Assembly: GCA_003552585.1 (NCBI GenBank)
Contig: PUNK01000014.1
Span: forward strand, 1 to 64,000
From: Thermoplasmata archaeon
GTDB taxonomy: Archaea > Thermoplasmatota > Thermoplasmata > Halarchaeoplasmatales > Halarchaeoplasmataceae
DNA: 64,000 bases
Direction: 5' to 3'
The notes beneath the pieces are model-generated. The model worked only from the letters and a program-made list of their open reading frames with translations, did not search any database and was not told the DNA's origin. The position numbers and the translations under genes were made by a program. Below are positions 53,490-62,794 of the stretch, piece by piece. Every line of letters starts with the position of its first letter. The first letter of the stretch is position 1.

Positions 53490-55886
53490 ATGAAGACAAA
53501 AAAAGATGCCAGATGGAAGGTGTTGGTTGTAGCATTTGTCCTGATTTTTGCAGGCTTTGCTGCAATGATGGTAACACCGACAGTTTTGGCAGAAGAATCC
53601 CCTGAAGTTACGACAGAACCAGCAGAGGATGTCACGCCCCATACAGCAGTACTGAACATGTCATTCACAATGGGTGACATTGAAGAAGTAACAGTATGGT
53701 TCGAATATAATTATACTGGAGAAGACCCTGAGATCCCTGTAGGAGAAGCAGTTTATACCGTTGATGACGAGGTAACGACACACAGTCATCTACTAGATGA
53801 TCTAGTCCCCGAAACAGAGTATGATTTCGTGGCTGTGCTTCAATACTATGACGAGGAAGAAGAGGAAGATGTGACACTTCAAGGAAACATAGAAACCTTC
53901 ATGACCGGTGAGATTGTAGAGGAACCAACTGTTTCTACAGAACCAGCAGAGGATATCACACCATATAGCGCAACTCTTAACATGGCATATACCCTTGGCG
54001 ATGCTGGACAAGCAACTGTACAGTTCTTAGGCAACGAAACAGGAGAAACTTTAGAAAAATTAACAGAATCAGTGGTTTATGAAGATGGCGAACACGAATA
54101 TGTTTTTGACGACCTTGCTCCTTGGACAGAATACGAGTATCAGGCTGTGTTGGAGTATGTCGATTCTGACGGAGAAACAGTTACACTTATGGGCGATGTG
54201 CTTGATTTCACAACTGGATCTGAAGTTACAATCGATGGGCCAGAAGAGGCATATATTGATGAGGATGTAACTTTCGAGGCAGTTGTAATCGGAGAAATTG
54301 ACGAATACAGTTGGTCCATAGTGAATATATTCGGAGACGAAGTGGACTCCGGCGAGGACGATACTTTGACTACAGTATTCGAGGATTCAGGAATGCACAC
54401 AATTACGGTTGAAGTAGTAGATGTTAATGGTATCGAAGATGATGACATGGTAACAATCGATGTATTCGCTGAAGTTACGCTGACGGTCGTTGACGATGAG
54501 ACTGATGATCCCGTAGAAGGTGCCGATGTAGGATTGGATTATGTGGTTCCAGTTGATCCTGAAGAGGATCCGTTACACTTCTCCGATTATGATTATACTG
54601 GTGCTGACGGGCAGGTCATATTCTCCGTGGATGTTCCCGTATTCGAAGACGGTCTAGGAGATGAAATATATGGTCAATATTCTGCTGGTCATACTGATTA
54701 CGTACGTGAATCAGGTGAATTCACCGGCACGTCATATGAGATCAGACTCACTCCCAGAACGGAATGGACTGTAGAAGTCGGACCTATCGTTGAAGTTATA
54801 GATCCAGCTGACGATCCTTTCCCAGTTCCTGAAGCAGAAGTAACTCTAACATGGAATGATCAAGAGATGGTAACGGAGACCGGTTCTGACGGTATTGCTA
54901 GTTTCGCTGTCGATTTCAATCCAGATACAGATGAAACCGAATTCGACGCTCAGATATGGCACGAGGATTATCTGATGAACCACACCAGTTTTGTAGGCTC
55001 CTCTTCCTTTGCGTACAGGATAGCTGAAGGATATTATTTCCCTGAGATCTTGCTTGAAGAACACTTCACCTTTGAGATAGGACCTGTGGTCGATGAAGAT
55101 GGCGACCCAATAGATAGAGTACAAGTGACCATAATGTACGATGAATACTACGCAGAGGATGAAACACTCCCTGATGGAATAGCTGTATTCAACACAAGGG
55201 ACATTTTCGTCAATCCGTACGACGAGGGCGTAGATGCTACATTCTACCATGAAGACTACATGACTAAGGAAGCACATGTATTCCCAGATGAAGAAGTGGT
55301 CCTTCTACCAAGGGTTGCGGTCACAGTCGGTCCGGTAGTAGATCAGGAAGGTGAACCAGTTAGTGGAGCTACCGTAACACTTGTTGCTGAAGAATGGCAG
55401 GAGAGCGAAGACACTGATGCCGATGGAAACGCAGTATTCTATCCACCATTCGATCCTGAAGGAGTAACCTTCACTTATACGATATCCCACTGGGACCTTG
55501 AAGAGGATGTGACAGGAACGTTCACCGGAACTTCTTCCGGAGAGATAGAAATTGAAATAGAGGAAGATGAACCTGTTGATGAACCTATATCCACCGCAGT
55601 CCTTGCAGGAGTAGGTATAATCATCATCATAATCATCGTGATAATCGTTGTTATGATGATGAGGAAGAAGCCTGTAGAGGCTGAGGAAGAAGAGGAACTC
55701 TTTGAAGAAGAAGATCTCTTTGAAGAAGAAGAGGAAGATCTCTTTGAGGAAGAAGAGGACCTCTTTGAGGAAGAAGAGGAAGATCTCTTTGAGGAAGAAG
55801 AGGAAGATCTCTTTGAGGAAGAAGAGGAAGATCTCTTTGAGGAAGAAGAGGAAGACCTCTTTGAGGAAGAAGAGGAAGAACTATAG
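53490..55886 (+). CDS. Secreted membrane-anchored beta-sandwich protein with acidic LFEEEE repeat tail
   Basis: A 798-residue acidic envelope protein. Signal peptide at 1-37 (VLVVAFVLIFAGFAAMMV, then VLAEE). Two fibronectin-III-like modules (about 38-130 and 142-240; TPHTAVLNMSFTMGD, TPYSATLNMAYTLGD), a PKD-like module (about 245-330), then several carboxypeptidase-regulatory-like modules (about 335-690; repeated GPVVDEDGDP-type starts). Membrane helix near 705-727 (GVGIIIIIIIVIIVVMMM) and a cytoplasmic tail of repeats of EEDLFEEE. Likely surface protein with an inside tail for binding. A good RBS TAGGAGG (53472-53478). Confidence 0.85.
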   Translation: MKTKKDARWKVLVVAFVLIFAGFAAMMVTPTVLAEESPEVTTEPAEDVTPHTAVLNMSFTMGDIEEVTVWFEYNYTGEDPEIPVGEAVYTVDDEVTTHSHLLDDLVPETEYDFVAVLQYYDEEEEEDVTLQGNIETFMTGEIVEEPTVSTEPAEDITPYSATLNMAYTLGDAGQATVQFLGNETGETLEKLTESVVYEDGEHEYVFDDLAPWTEYEYQAVLEYVDSDGETVTLMGDVLDFTTGSEVTIDGPEEAYIDEDVTFEAVVIGEIDEYSWSIVNIFGDEVDSGEDDTLTTVFEDSGMHTITVEVVDVNGIEDDDMVTIDVFAEVTLTVVDDETDDPVEGADVGLDYVVPVDPEEDPLHFSDYDYTGADGQVIFSVDVPVFEDGLGDEIYGQYSAGHTDYVRESGEFTGTSYEIRLTPRTEWTVEVGPIVEVIDPADDPFPVPEAEVTLTWNDQEMVTETGSDGIASFAVDFNPDTDETEFDAQIWHEDYLMNHTSFVGSSSFAYRIAEGYYFPEILLEEHFTFEIGPVVDEDGDPIDRVQVTIMYDEYYAEDETLPDGIAVFNTRDIFVNPYDEGVDATFYHEDYMTKEAHVFPDEEVVLLPRVAVTVGPVVDQEGEPVSGATVTLVAEEWQESEDTDADGNAVFYPPFDPEGVTFTYTISHWDLEEDVTGTFTGTSSGEIEIEIEEDEPVDEPISTAVLAGVGIIIIIIIVIIVVMMMRKKPVEAEEEEELFEEEDLFEEEEEDLFEEEEDLFEEEEEDLFEEEEEDLFEEEEEDLFEEEEEDLFEEEEEEL
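55683..55885 (+). repeat. In-frame 24- to 27-nt acidic tandem repeat
   Basis: Repeats of GATCTCTTTGAGGAAGAAGA with minor changes code for the E-E-D-L-F-E-E-E tail, eight units visible. The later copies are almost identical in DNA, which suggests recent repeat expansion. Related motifs occur in the bactofilin-like protein at 59820-59910. Confidence 0.85.
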
Positions 55887-55897
55887 GTACAAAATTC

Positions 55898-55926
55898 CCA
55901 ACCCCTTTCTTTTTTTATTATTTATA
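55898..55926 (+). terminator. C-run plus T-rich terminator
   Basis: After the stop: CCCAACCCCTTTC followed by TTTTTTTATTATTTATA. Same pattern as after 25208 and 41205. Confidence 0.55.
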
Positions 55927-55984
55927 CCAGCTTGTTATCGGTGAGGCATTTTTAACTCTAGACTCGATTTATATAACCGTCATG

Positions 55985-55992
55985 TTTAAATA
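55985..55992 (+). promoter_or_regulatory. TATA box of the archaeal HTH regulator gene
   Basis: TTTAAATA centred about 30 nt upstream of the ATG at 56019, which implies a leaderless mRNA. Spacing identical to the gene at 901. Confidence 0.6.
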
Positions 55993-56018
55993 GAAGCTCT
56001 GGCTAATTTTATCTTGAG

Positions 56019-56975
56019 ATGAACCAGAACCAGCTCATCGAAGAGGTCAGAGGGATACTCGCCAAAGCAGGATTTTATCTATCTGAAAGACACTATGAAC
56101 GAGGTATAAGCTTCGACTTGATCGCAAGAAGAGATGACCATCTTTTGATCATAGGTATCCTATTGAATGCAGACAGTTCTAGGATCGAGAATGCAAAAGA
56201 GATGAAGATCTTAGCAGACGTGTTGGACGGTTCACCCATGTTAATAGCACTTAGTGGGGGAAGAAGACCTTTACAAAGAGGTGTTGTTTATTCACGCAAA
56301 GGGATTCCTCTGATTTCTTTGGACACTCTCAACGACATGTTTATTGAAGGAGTCCCTCCCTATGTTTTTTCTGCACCAGGGGGATTCTATGTGTCTATCG
56401 ATTCAGATCTTTTACGAGAAGCGAGGAAGGAAAGACAGATATCCCTTCGTAAGATGGCAGAGATAGCTGGAGTTTCTAGAAAAGCCATACAAAAATACGA
56501 AGAGGGTATGGGAGTCGATCTCGAAGTGGCGATGAGGATGGAAGAGTATCTAGGTAAGGATCTGATCCTACCACTGGATCCTTTGGATCATGATGAGGAG
56601 CTAAAGGGCACCGTTATGAATCCTCTCGAGGAATTTACAGGGGTTCAAAAGATAATATTCAAATCTCTAGTTTCTATGGGATATGAAGTGGTACCTACTA
56701 GACGATCTCCCTTCGAAGCTATAACCTCCGATGAAAGTACAATCCTCCTTTCAGGTGTAGGTTCCCATTCGGAGAGGAAACTAAAAAAGAAGGCTAGAGT
56801 CGTATCTAATCTTTCCCATATCACTGAAAAAGATTCGGTAATATTCATGAAAAGTAGGAGGACCCATTACAATATAGAGGGAACTCCTCTCATAGATAGG
56901 AGGGAACTGGAGTATCTAACTTCAAGGGACGATATGATCGATTTGCTTCGCGAGAGGAAATCCGGTGGTGTCTAG
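56019..56975 (+). CDS. Archaeal XRE-type HTH regulatory protein
   Basis: A 318-residue conserved archaeal protein. Residues about 1-110 form a nuclease-like/ligand domain (GISFDLIARRDDHLLIIGI), about 128-185 an XRE-type helix-turn-helix (LREARKERQISLRKMAEIAG, then SRKAIQKYE), and 200-318 a C-terminal domain. Matches the family of putative HTH-type regulators widespread in Euryarchaeota, which may act as transcription regulators of unknown targets. Leaderless. Overlaps the next frame by 11 nt. Confidence 0.85.
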   Translation: MNQNQLIEEVRGILAKAGFYLSERHYERGISFDLIARRDDHLLIIGILLNADSSRIENAKEMKILADVLDGSPMLIALSGGRRPLQRGVVYSRKGIPLISLDTLNDMFIEGVPPYVFSAPGGFYVSIDSDLLREARKERQISLRKMAEIAGVSRKAIQKYEEGMGVDLEVAMRMEEYLGKDLILPLDPLDHDEELKGTVMNPLEEFTGVQKIIFKSLVSMGYEVVPTRRSPFEAITSDESTILLSGVGSHSERKLKKKARVVSNLSHITEKDSVIFMKSRRTHYNIEGTPLIDRRELEYLTSRDDMIDLLRERKSGGV

Positions 56976-57618
56976 GTTGTTGAGCCTAAAAACAGACAAA
57001 GGAACAGTAGTTCACCTGATGGGTATCGTGAAGGGACTAGTTTCAGAATCTAGGAGAGTAAAGGAGAGATTGAAAGAAGTAGATTTCGAAAAGGGAGCAT
57101 TACCCATCTCTCCAGAAGAGGTCGATGCATTATGTAATCTTATCGAAAGTCAATTTGAAGAAGGTGAATACCAGTTGAGTACACCCGAGATCGCCTATGT
57201 GCAGAATCTCAAGAGGTTCGGTGAAGTCAGAATCCCTCCCCCCTCTTACACCATATTTCTAGAATATTGTACAGAAGCCGATATCGAAGTTGAAGGCATA
57301 GATATGGATGATGAGCATTACACTGCAGCATACTGCGAACATGTAAGCGGCATTAACTGGATCATGCAGTCATACATCGAAAAGCGCCTGCTAAAAAAGG
57401 AGGTGCAGGCCAAAACGCCTAGGGAATTTGCGATCGAGTGGGACAGGTCCATAAATAGATTGTCAGGTTTCCAATCCCTTGAAGAGAATCGCGAACGGGT
57501 GATGGCAAAGAACCTACAGAGACTTTCCATCAAATCAGATGTTTTCACGTTGATAGAGTATGAAAGGTCGAAGGGTGTGCTGAAGATCCTAAAAGATAAA
57601 GGTTGGTATACCTATTGA
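56965..57618 (+). CDS. Conserved hypothetical protein downstream of the HTH regulator
   Basis: About 217 residues, unrecognised. N-terminus GTVVHLMGIVKGLVSESRRV has some look of TraB/PrgY-type proteins (a short strand, then a Ser/Glu-rich helix), but the resemblance is weak. Mostly helical, charged, no membrane segment. The start could be GTG 56965 or TTG 56977/56980; GGTGGTG just upstream of the latter resembles an RBS. It overlaps the regulator, so it is likely co-expressed with it. Confidence 0.65.
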   Translation: MVSRLLSLKTDKGTVVHLMGIVKGLVSESRRVKERLKEVDFEKGALPISPEEVDALCNLIESQFEEGEYQLSTPEIAYVQNLKRFGEVRIPPPSYTIFLEYCTEADIEVEGIDMDDEHYTAAYCEHVSGINWIMQSYIEKRLLKKEVQAKTPREFAIEWDRSINRLSGFQSLEENRERVMAKNLQRLSIKSDVFTLIEYERSKGVLKILKDKGWYTY

Positions 57619-57636
57619 TTTGTCAAATAGGATCGA

Positions 57637-58833
57637 TTAAACGAATACTATGAACAACAAAGTCGCTACTATGAGTGAAATTATAACCGGACCTCCGACC
57701 CTCTTAAGGAATTTACCCATATCTCCATCGAAATACTCGAGGGAGATACTTATACACGGATGGACGGGTGTGATCACGTAGCCCATGAAAACTGATAGAT
57801 ATATCAAGGAGAATATAAGTATAGGCAAAGTTTCCAGGGTGAAGGATGCCATATATATCGGAATGATTATCGAAGCTGGAATTATTATTCTGCCCGTTGC
57901 TAGACCAAGTAGAAATCCAAAACCCACAGCAAGGACTACTCTGGGTAATTGAAGGTTTTCGATCAAAACATCGATACCGGATGACAAGAATATATTGATA
58001 AAAAGGTATAGGCAGAAGATCAATATCATAAAATTCCACGGCTTCATCTCATTTACTGCAAGTTTGATGATCTTTGGCTTTGAATCATTTATTATATGTA
58101 TCGCTAATAATAAGCTGATAGAGACGGCTATCAGCAATGAGAGGTTTTCAACAGGCAGTGTGAAAAAAGTGAACAATACGAAATGAACGACCGGTGCAGC
58201 TATCAGAACAGTAAGGGGAGGTAATAGGGCTTTCACGTTCATTTCTGAAGTGTACTCCATCTCACCATCGACCTTTCGTAGCAAAAACAAGTATCCAAGA
58301 GCTATTGTCATGATGAAAAAGGGGAACTGGAATATGATGATACTGTAGATCGATAGATTGGCGATATCAGCTGGAATTATAAGGGCATAAGATATAGGAT
58401 AGATAAAATAAAGAACATGTCGAAACCATACATTGATACTCGTTTTTTCATGCCCCTCAAGCTCTTCACCGGCTTTATCGATCAAAGGTGCAGAGAATAG
58501 TGCTCCCCCGGGAATAGGTAACAATCCCAACAAAGCAGGTGTAGACCCCAAAAACAATCTTTTACCTACCCTAAGGTTATTTATGATGTCATCGAGTTTT
58601 CCACTTTCCTGTAAGATCCCACCAATTATCGGGATGATCCCGAGTGCGAGTATCAAAAGTATTATGTTTGGATCAGTCGAGGTTATATAAATCTGCTCTA
58701 ATAATTCATAGGGGCTGAGTGTGAAGATACCTAGGATGATCGCACCAGTTAAAAGAGCTAGTGTAAGATGATGTCTAGCTCCATAAAGGAGTACTCCGAT
58801 TGCTAGGAAGAAACCTATCCATGCGATTGACAT
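57637..58833 (-). CDS. DUF401-family integral membrane protein
   Basis: A 398-residue protein with about ten membrane helices. The segment LLPIPGGALFSAPLIDKAGEEL near residues 105-126 and the C-terminal GYVITPVHPCISISLEYF are the marks of the DUF401 family, which is related to gluconate/C4 (GntP-like) permeases. Substrate unknown. Transcribed towards the gene at 56965. Confidence 0.82.
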   Translation of the reverse strand: MSIAWIGFFLAIGVLLYGARHHLTLALLTGAIILGIFTLSPYELLEQIYITSTDPNIILLILALGIIPIIGGILQESGKLDDIINNLRVGKRLFLGSTPALLGLLPIPGGALFSAPLIDKAGEELEGHEKTSINVWFRHVLYFIYPISYALIIPADIANLSIYSIIIFQFPFFIMTIALGYLFLLRKVDGEMEYTSEMNVKALLPPLTVLIAAPVVHFVLFTFFTLPVENLSLLIAVSISLLLAIHIINDSKPKIIKLAVNEMKPWNFMILIFCLYLFINIFLSSGIDVLIENLQLPRVVLAVGFGFLLGLATGRIIIPASIIIPIYMASFTLETLPILIFSLIYLSVFMGYVITPVHPCISISLEYFDGDMGKFLKRVGGPVIISLIVATLLFIVFV

Positions 58834-58976
58834 GATGAAAAGGCACTCATATTTAACCTATATAAGTTTTCTTTGGAATATCTATGTAATAAGCCTAGAA
58901 GTATTGATGATGGGATATACACGAAAAATTAAATAATACCAAAATCAATGTTCAAAAGTCTTAGGAGGTACAATAT

Positions 58977-59993
58977 ATGCCGAGTAAAAAGGACCAGATC
59001 CGACAAAAGATCGAAAATTATCATAAACAGATCAAAAAATTGAAGAGTGAGCGGAATAAACTTATTCAGGAAAATAAACGTATTAAACAGGAAACAAGGG
59101 AGGTACTTTCTGAAAAGAACGATCTACTCCAGGAGAAGGAGGAAGAGCTGGAGGAACTGAAATCCGAGCTCGAAGAAGGAGGTTTGGACGAAGAAGAAAA
59201 AGCCCTTTTGGATGGTTTAGAAGAAGAAAATAAAGAATTGAAGCAGGAGATGGATGAACTCAATGAAGAAAATAACCGATTGATGAGCGAGTTAGAAACA
59301 CTACAGAAACACTCCGGCTCTGCAAGTATAGATTCTCCCGGCACTTTGTCTTTTTTAGCTGGAACAGATGTGAAAGGTGATCTATGCTGTGGTGAGAACT
59401 TTAATTTGGCCAAAGATTCGAACATCAAAGGTGATATTGATGTTAATCTGGATGTTAGGATAGATTCTAATTGTAAAATAACAGGCGACTTAATTTCAAA
59501 AAAAGGGAACATCAAACTCGGGGATGGGGTCTGTGTGGAAGGTTTGATAAAGGCACGTTCCGTTAAAATCGGAGATGAAGTGGATGTTGATGATATAGAA
59601 TGTAACGGTGATCTACATGTTGGAAAGAATTCTAAGATTGGTAATGTATCAGCACTTGGCAATGTAAGGTTAGACAAAGGCTCGATGGTCGATGGGGGTC
59701 TGGAATATGCCGGAACTTTGAACGCTGAACCCCGTGTGACCATAACCGGTTCAGTCGTCCCTCGTGCAAAGGATGAAATATTGAACGAGGTAAAAGAGCA
59801 TGAAGAACCGAACCAGGAACAAGAAGACGTTTTTGAAGAGGAAGAAACTTCATATGATAAAGAAGAGGATATCTTCACAGACTCAGAGGAAGAGGATATT
59901 TTTGAAGAGGAAGATGAAAGATGTCCTATATGTGATTCTGAGATCGAACCCGGTAGTGATACTTGCAGCAGCTGTGGTGCAAAAATTTTATAA
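58977..59993 (+). CDS. Bactofilin-like protein with coiled coil and C-terminal zinc ribbon
   Basis: A 338-residue protein. A coiled coil at about 5-115 (heptad-like, Glu/Lys/Leu-rich), then a polymer-forming right-handed beta-helix with short repeats (about 125-255; GTDVKGDLCCGENFNLA, SNIKGDIDVNLDV, CKITGDLISKKGNIKLGDG) as in bactofilins. The tail is acidic with EDVFEEEE, EEDIFTDS and EEDIFEEED followed by a zinc ribbon (CPICD, CSSCG). A scaffold or cytoskeletal protein is likely. Strong RBS AGGAGG (about 58962-58967). The acidic motifs resemble the surface protein at 53490, the ribbon the one at 19338. Confidence 0.82.
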   Translation: MPSKKDQIRQKIENYHKQIKKLKSERNKLIQENKRIKQETREVLSEKNDLLQEKEEELEELKSELEEGGLDEEEKALLDGLEEENKELKQEMDELNEENNRLMSELETLQKHSGSASIDSPGTLSFLAGTDVKGDLCCGENFNLAKDSNIKGDIDVNLDVRIDSNCKITGDLISKKGNIKLGDGVCVEGLIKARSVKIGDEVDVDDIECNGDLHVGKNSKIGNVSALGNVRLDKGSMVDGGLEYAGTLNAEPRVTITGSVVPRAKDEILNEVKEHEEPNQEQEDVFEEEETSYDKEEDIFTDSEEEDIFEEEDERCPICDSEIEPGSDTCSSCGAKIL

Positions 59994-60016
59994 ATGAGCT
60001 GATGAAGATACGGTAG

Positions 60017-61216
60017 ATGTCTTTCAAAAGGTCTAGAAGCAAGATAATAAAGTATCCAGCGAAACTTTCATTTGATTACGTTCCCAATGAACTTCCTCAT
60101 AGGGACGAACAGCATCAGCAATTGTTTACTCTATTCAGCCGTGTTATACCTTCGGGGATCTCTCAGAACGCATTCCTTTACGGTCCGGTAGGTACTGGAA
60201 AAACAGCAACTGCAAAACGCTTTTCTATCGATTTTAGTAGATGGGCACAGGAAGAGGAAGGGAAGGTCGTAAACCATGTGATCGTGAACTGCAGAAGGAG
60301 GTCCAATAATTCGCAGACTATGTACAAGATCTTAAAACACTTTGACAGTAACTTTCCAGATAGAGGTTTCTCCGTCGGAGAGATGGTCGAAATTCTACAA
60401 AAGCATATAGAGAAAAAAAAGGTACATCTACTCGTAGTTCTTGATGAAGTAGATACTCTAATACAAAGGGATGGTTCGGACATAATATATCTATTGTCTC
60501 GTATGAAGGATGAGCAGGAATACCAAAGTCCACACTCGGATGGACAGATTTCGTTGATACTGATATCTCAGAAGAATGCGCTGGAGTTGTTGGATAAAAG
60601 TTCGCTTAGCACGTTTAAAAGGAGCAACAGGATAAGGTTCCCTCGTTATACACCTGATCAAATGTATGACATCCTCAAGATAAGATCTGAACTCGCTTTG
60701 TTCGATGACACTATAGATGATGATGAAATCAGGCAGCTGTCATTCATGACCGGACATGGTGAAGAAGGAGAGGGGGATGGTGATGCACGGTTTGGTATAG
60801 AGCTTTTAGAGAGGTCGGCCTTGATCGCGGAAGGAAAGGGGAAGAGGAAAATAGAACCCGAAGATGTCAGGGCTGCACAGGGAGAAGTTAAACCATTTTC
60901 AGCATCTTTATCACTTCTTAGAGAACTAAAATCGCAGGAGAAAATAATACTATTGGCAGCTTCGAAGGAACTCAAGTCACGAGCTTTTACTACTACGGGT
61001 GATCTTAAAGATGTTTATGAGATTGTTTGTGAAGAACAGGGGGAGAAACCTTTACAGCATACACAATTCTGGAAATATATCAAAAATCTCTCAGCCAAAG
61101 GTCTTTTAAGTACCCAGACCAGTTCTACAGGGAAAGGTCGGACAACTCAGATATCGATCACTGATGTGCCTGTCGAGGAGCTTGAAATCGAATTACGTAA
61201 GATACTGGAGAGATAG
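60017..61216 (+). CDS. cdc6: Orc1/Cdc6-family replication initiator
   Basis: A 399-residue AAA+ protein. Walker A YGPVGTGKTATAK (about 55-67), Walker B LLVVLDEVDTL, sensor-1 ILISQKN, C-terminal winged helix (about 315-395; AASKELKSRAFTTTGDLKD). Likely binds an origin and loads MCM. No obvious repeats of an origin recognition box are visible around it. Follows the bactofilin-like gene by 23 nt. Confidence 0.92.
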   Translation: MSFKRSRSKIIKYPAKLSFDYVPNELPHRDEQHQQLFTLFSRVIPSGISQNAFLYGPVGTGKTATAKRFSIDFSRWAQEEEGKVVNHVIVNCRRRSNNSQTMYKILKHFDSNFPDRGFSVGEMVEILQKHIEKKKVHLLVVLDEVDTLIQRDGSDIIYLLSRMKDEQEYQSPHSDGQISLILISQKNALELLDKSSLSTFKRSNRIRFPRYTPDQMYDILKIRSELALFDDTIDDDEIRQLSFMTGHGEEGEGDGDARFGIELLERSALIAEGKGKRKIEPEDVRAAQGEVKPFSASLSLLRELKSQEKIILLAASKELKSRAFTTTGDLKDVYEIVCEEQGEKPLQHTQFWKYIKNLSAKGLLSTQTSSTGKGRTTQISITDVPVEELEIELRKILER

Positions 61217-61217
61217 C

Positions 61218-61910
61218 TTGCTTTCAGGGGTAAAAGACAAACTTCTTTTCACCGCAGCGCTCGTTTCTCTCCTGGGAACAGCAGTGCTATTCGTGTACGC
61301 ATCGAGTAGAAGTGAGTTGACCATTGATATCGAAGAGATCGGTTCCGAGCATGTAGGTAGAAAAGTAACTACAAAAGGTTACATCGCAAGTATGGGCTCA
61401 TACGGTGAAACGTTTTACATGGATTTAAGGGCCACACATAGCGAATACGAAATACATTTGAGGTGTGAACAAGGGATGTTGGATTCTTTTGAAGATGGTC
61501 ATGAGTTGATACCAGGTGCACTGGTAGAGGTCAGTGGCATAGTGGAGGAAAGCGGAAATCGACAAACTTTAAGACTCCTTCACTCGGAGGAGATAGAGGT
61601 TCTCGAACCAGCATTGACCAGCTTTACACCTTTTGATTCGATCCTCGAAAATCCTGAATGGTATGAAGGTATGGAGTTGAAAGTGAGAGGAGAAGTGAAG
61701 GAGATAAGACCGATATATCAAGGCACCCTGATCGTATTGGGACCATTGGACGAAGGATATCACCGCTTGACCATTGAGATAAGTGGGTGGTATAACGAGG
61801 AAATGAAAGTCGTTCGGGATGATGTGGTGGTTGTAGAAGGGCCTTTTGTGTATAGATCATCTAAGGGTACTTGGATGATCCGTTCCGATAGAGTACCAGC
61901 ACCATATTAG
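61218..61910 (+). CDS. Membrane-anchored protein with two OB-fold-like domains
   Basis: About 230 residues from TTG 61218, which has GGAG just upstream (61207-61210) and begins right after the Cdc6 stop. An N-terminal helix (LLFTAALVSLLGTAVLFVYA) anchors it. Two OB-like segments follow: about 38-130 (GRKVTTKGYIASMGSYGET) and about 145-225 (YEGMELKVRGEVKEIRP). Function unknown; the OB folds would sit outside the membrane. A longer frame from ATG 61164 lies inside cdc6 and is unlikely. Confidence 0.72.
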   Translation: MLSGVKDKLLFTAALVSLLGTAVLFVYASSRSELTIDIEEIGSEHVGRKVTTKGYIASMGSYGETFYMDLRATHSEYEIHLRCEQGMLDSFEDGHELIPGALVEVSGIVEESGNRQTLRLLHSEEIEVLEPALTSFTPFDSILENPEWYEGMELKVRGEVKEIRPIYQGTLIVLGPLDEGYHRLTIEISGWYNEEMKVVRDDVVVVEGPFVYRSSKGTWMIRSDRVPAPY

Positions 61911-62717
61911 CTACAGCTCGTCTAGTCTTTTTTTGATCAATTTTTTTAACTCTTTCTCCTCCTTCCTGAAGAAATCTATCCTTTCATCGTTCAGAAAAAG
62001 CCATTCCCATCCCCAGGGTGAAACTGAGTAATCGATCACATCCTGACGGGTATCGATCGTCAGAAGTCGATGCTGAATTCTTGGGTCATCGAGTTCCTGT
62101 AAAACCTCTTTTACCTTATGAGCATTGTGTATGCTGTACGGACATCTATTGCTGTATGCTTGTTCAACTGCCATTCTTCCTTGCTCAGATAGATCCAAAG
62201 GGCTGTATCTTGATTGTATAAATTTAGGTGGTTCGCCCTCTTCAAAGGGATGCCATACCAGATGTATGTAATCTTGATTATCGATGTCTTTGAATCCCAA
62301 CATTTCCATCATATTAAGTGGAAAATGGATCGGATGATCCCATGCTATCGTAGCCAGCCCGGTGAAATCTTCTGATATGACTTCAAGCGTCTTTTTCACC
62401 AGTAATTTCTCAAAATCAAGATGTTTTTTGTTCTCCCCAAAAGGTGATAACCAGTGAAAACACATCAAAACCGCAGCTCCTGGAGCGATGATAGGAAGAG
62501 GAGCTTTTTCTGCCGGCATATATTCTAGAAAACCAGTTGCCTGGTTGTTTTGATATGATATGAACCCCTTCATCCCCTGTTCTATCCTCTCAATTCTCCA
62601 GCGTAGGGTTTCCTCCAAAGGACCTTTCATATAATCTGAAACTTCCAGACCACCGGGGCAGCATATTATATCTTTCACATTTTTCCTATCTAAAGGACGG
62701 ATATCTAGATCGGTCAT
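61911..62717 (-). CDS. GNAT-like acetyltransferase with YoaP-type C-terminal domain
   Basis: A 268-residue protein. N-terminal GNAT-like part (about 1-165; KGFISYQNNQATGFLEYMPA, then LLVKKTLEVISEDFTGLATIAW). C-terminal domain (about 190-260; YSNRCPYSIHNAHKVKEVL and DVIDYSVSPWGWEWLFLNDE) is the YoaP type, thioredoxin-like, with one visible Cys. The acetyl acceptor is unknown. Convergent with the OB gene, ending 1 nt from its stop. Confidence 0.78.
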   Translation of the reverse strand: MTDLDIRPLDRKNVKDIICCPGGLEVSDYMKGPLEETLRWRIERIEQGMKGFISYQNNQATGFLEYMPAEKAPLPIIAPGAAVLMCFHWLSPFGENKKHLDFEKLLVKKTLEVISEDFTGLATIAWDHPIHFPLNMMEMLGFKDIDNQDYIHLVWHPFEEGEPPKFIQSRYSPLDLSEQGRMAVEQAYSNRCPYSIHNAHKVKEVLQELDDPRIQHRLLTIDTRQDVIDYSVSPWGWEWLFLNDERIDFFRKEEKELKKLIKKRLDEL

Positions 62718-62763
62718 GTATTAAAAAGAGTGAAAATTGGATAAATAAGTATCGTTCTGAAAA

Positions 62764-62773
62764 GTTTTATATA
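62764..62773 (+). promoter_or_regulatory. TATA box of the RNase P RNA gene
   Basis: AGTTTTATATAGG centred about 27 nt upstream of the RNA 5' end near 62795. Confidence 0.6.
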
Positions 62774-62794
62774 GGTATTAGTACAAGTTACAAT

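Noticed and set aside
55702..55944. An alternative frame through the acidic tail repeat gives a Lys/Arg-rich ORF.
   Set aside because: It is a shadow of the repeated GAA/GAG codons in another frame, with no RBS or family.
60017..61216. Replication origin next to cdc6.
   Set aside because: The flanking gaps are 23 nt and 1 nt, with no AT-rich stretch or repeated origin boxes visible.
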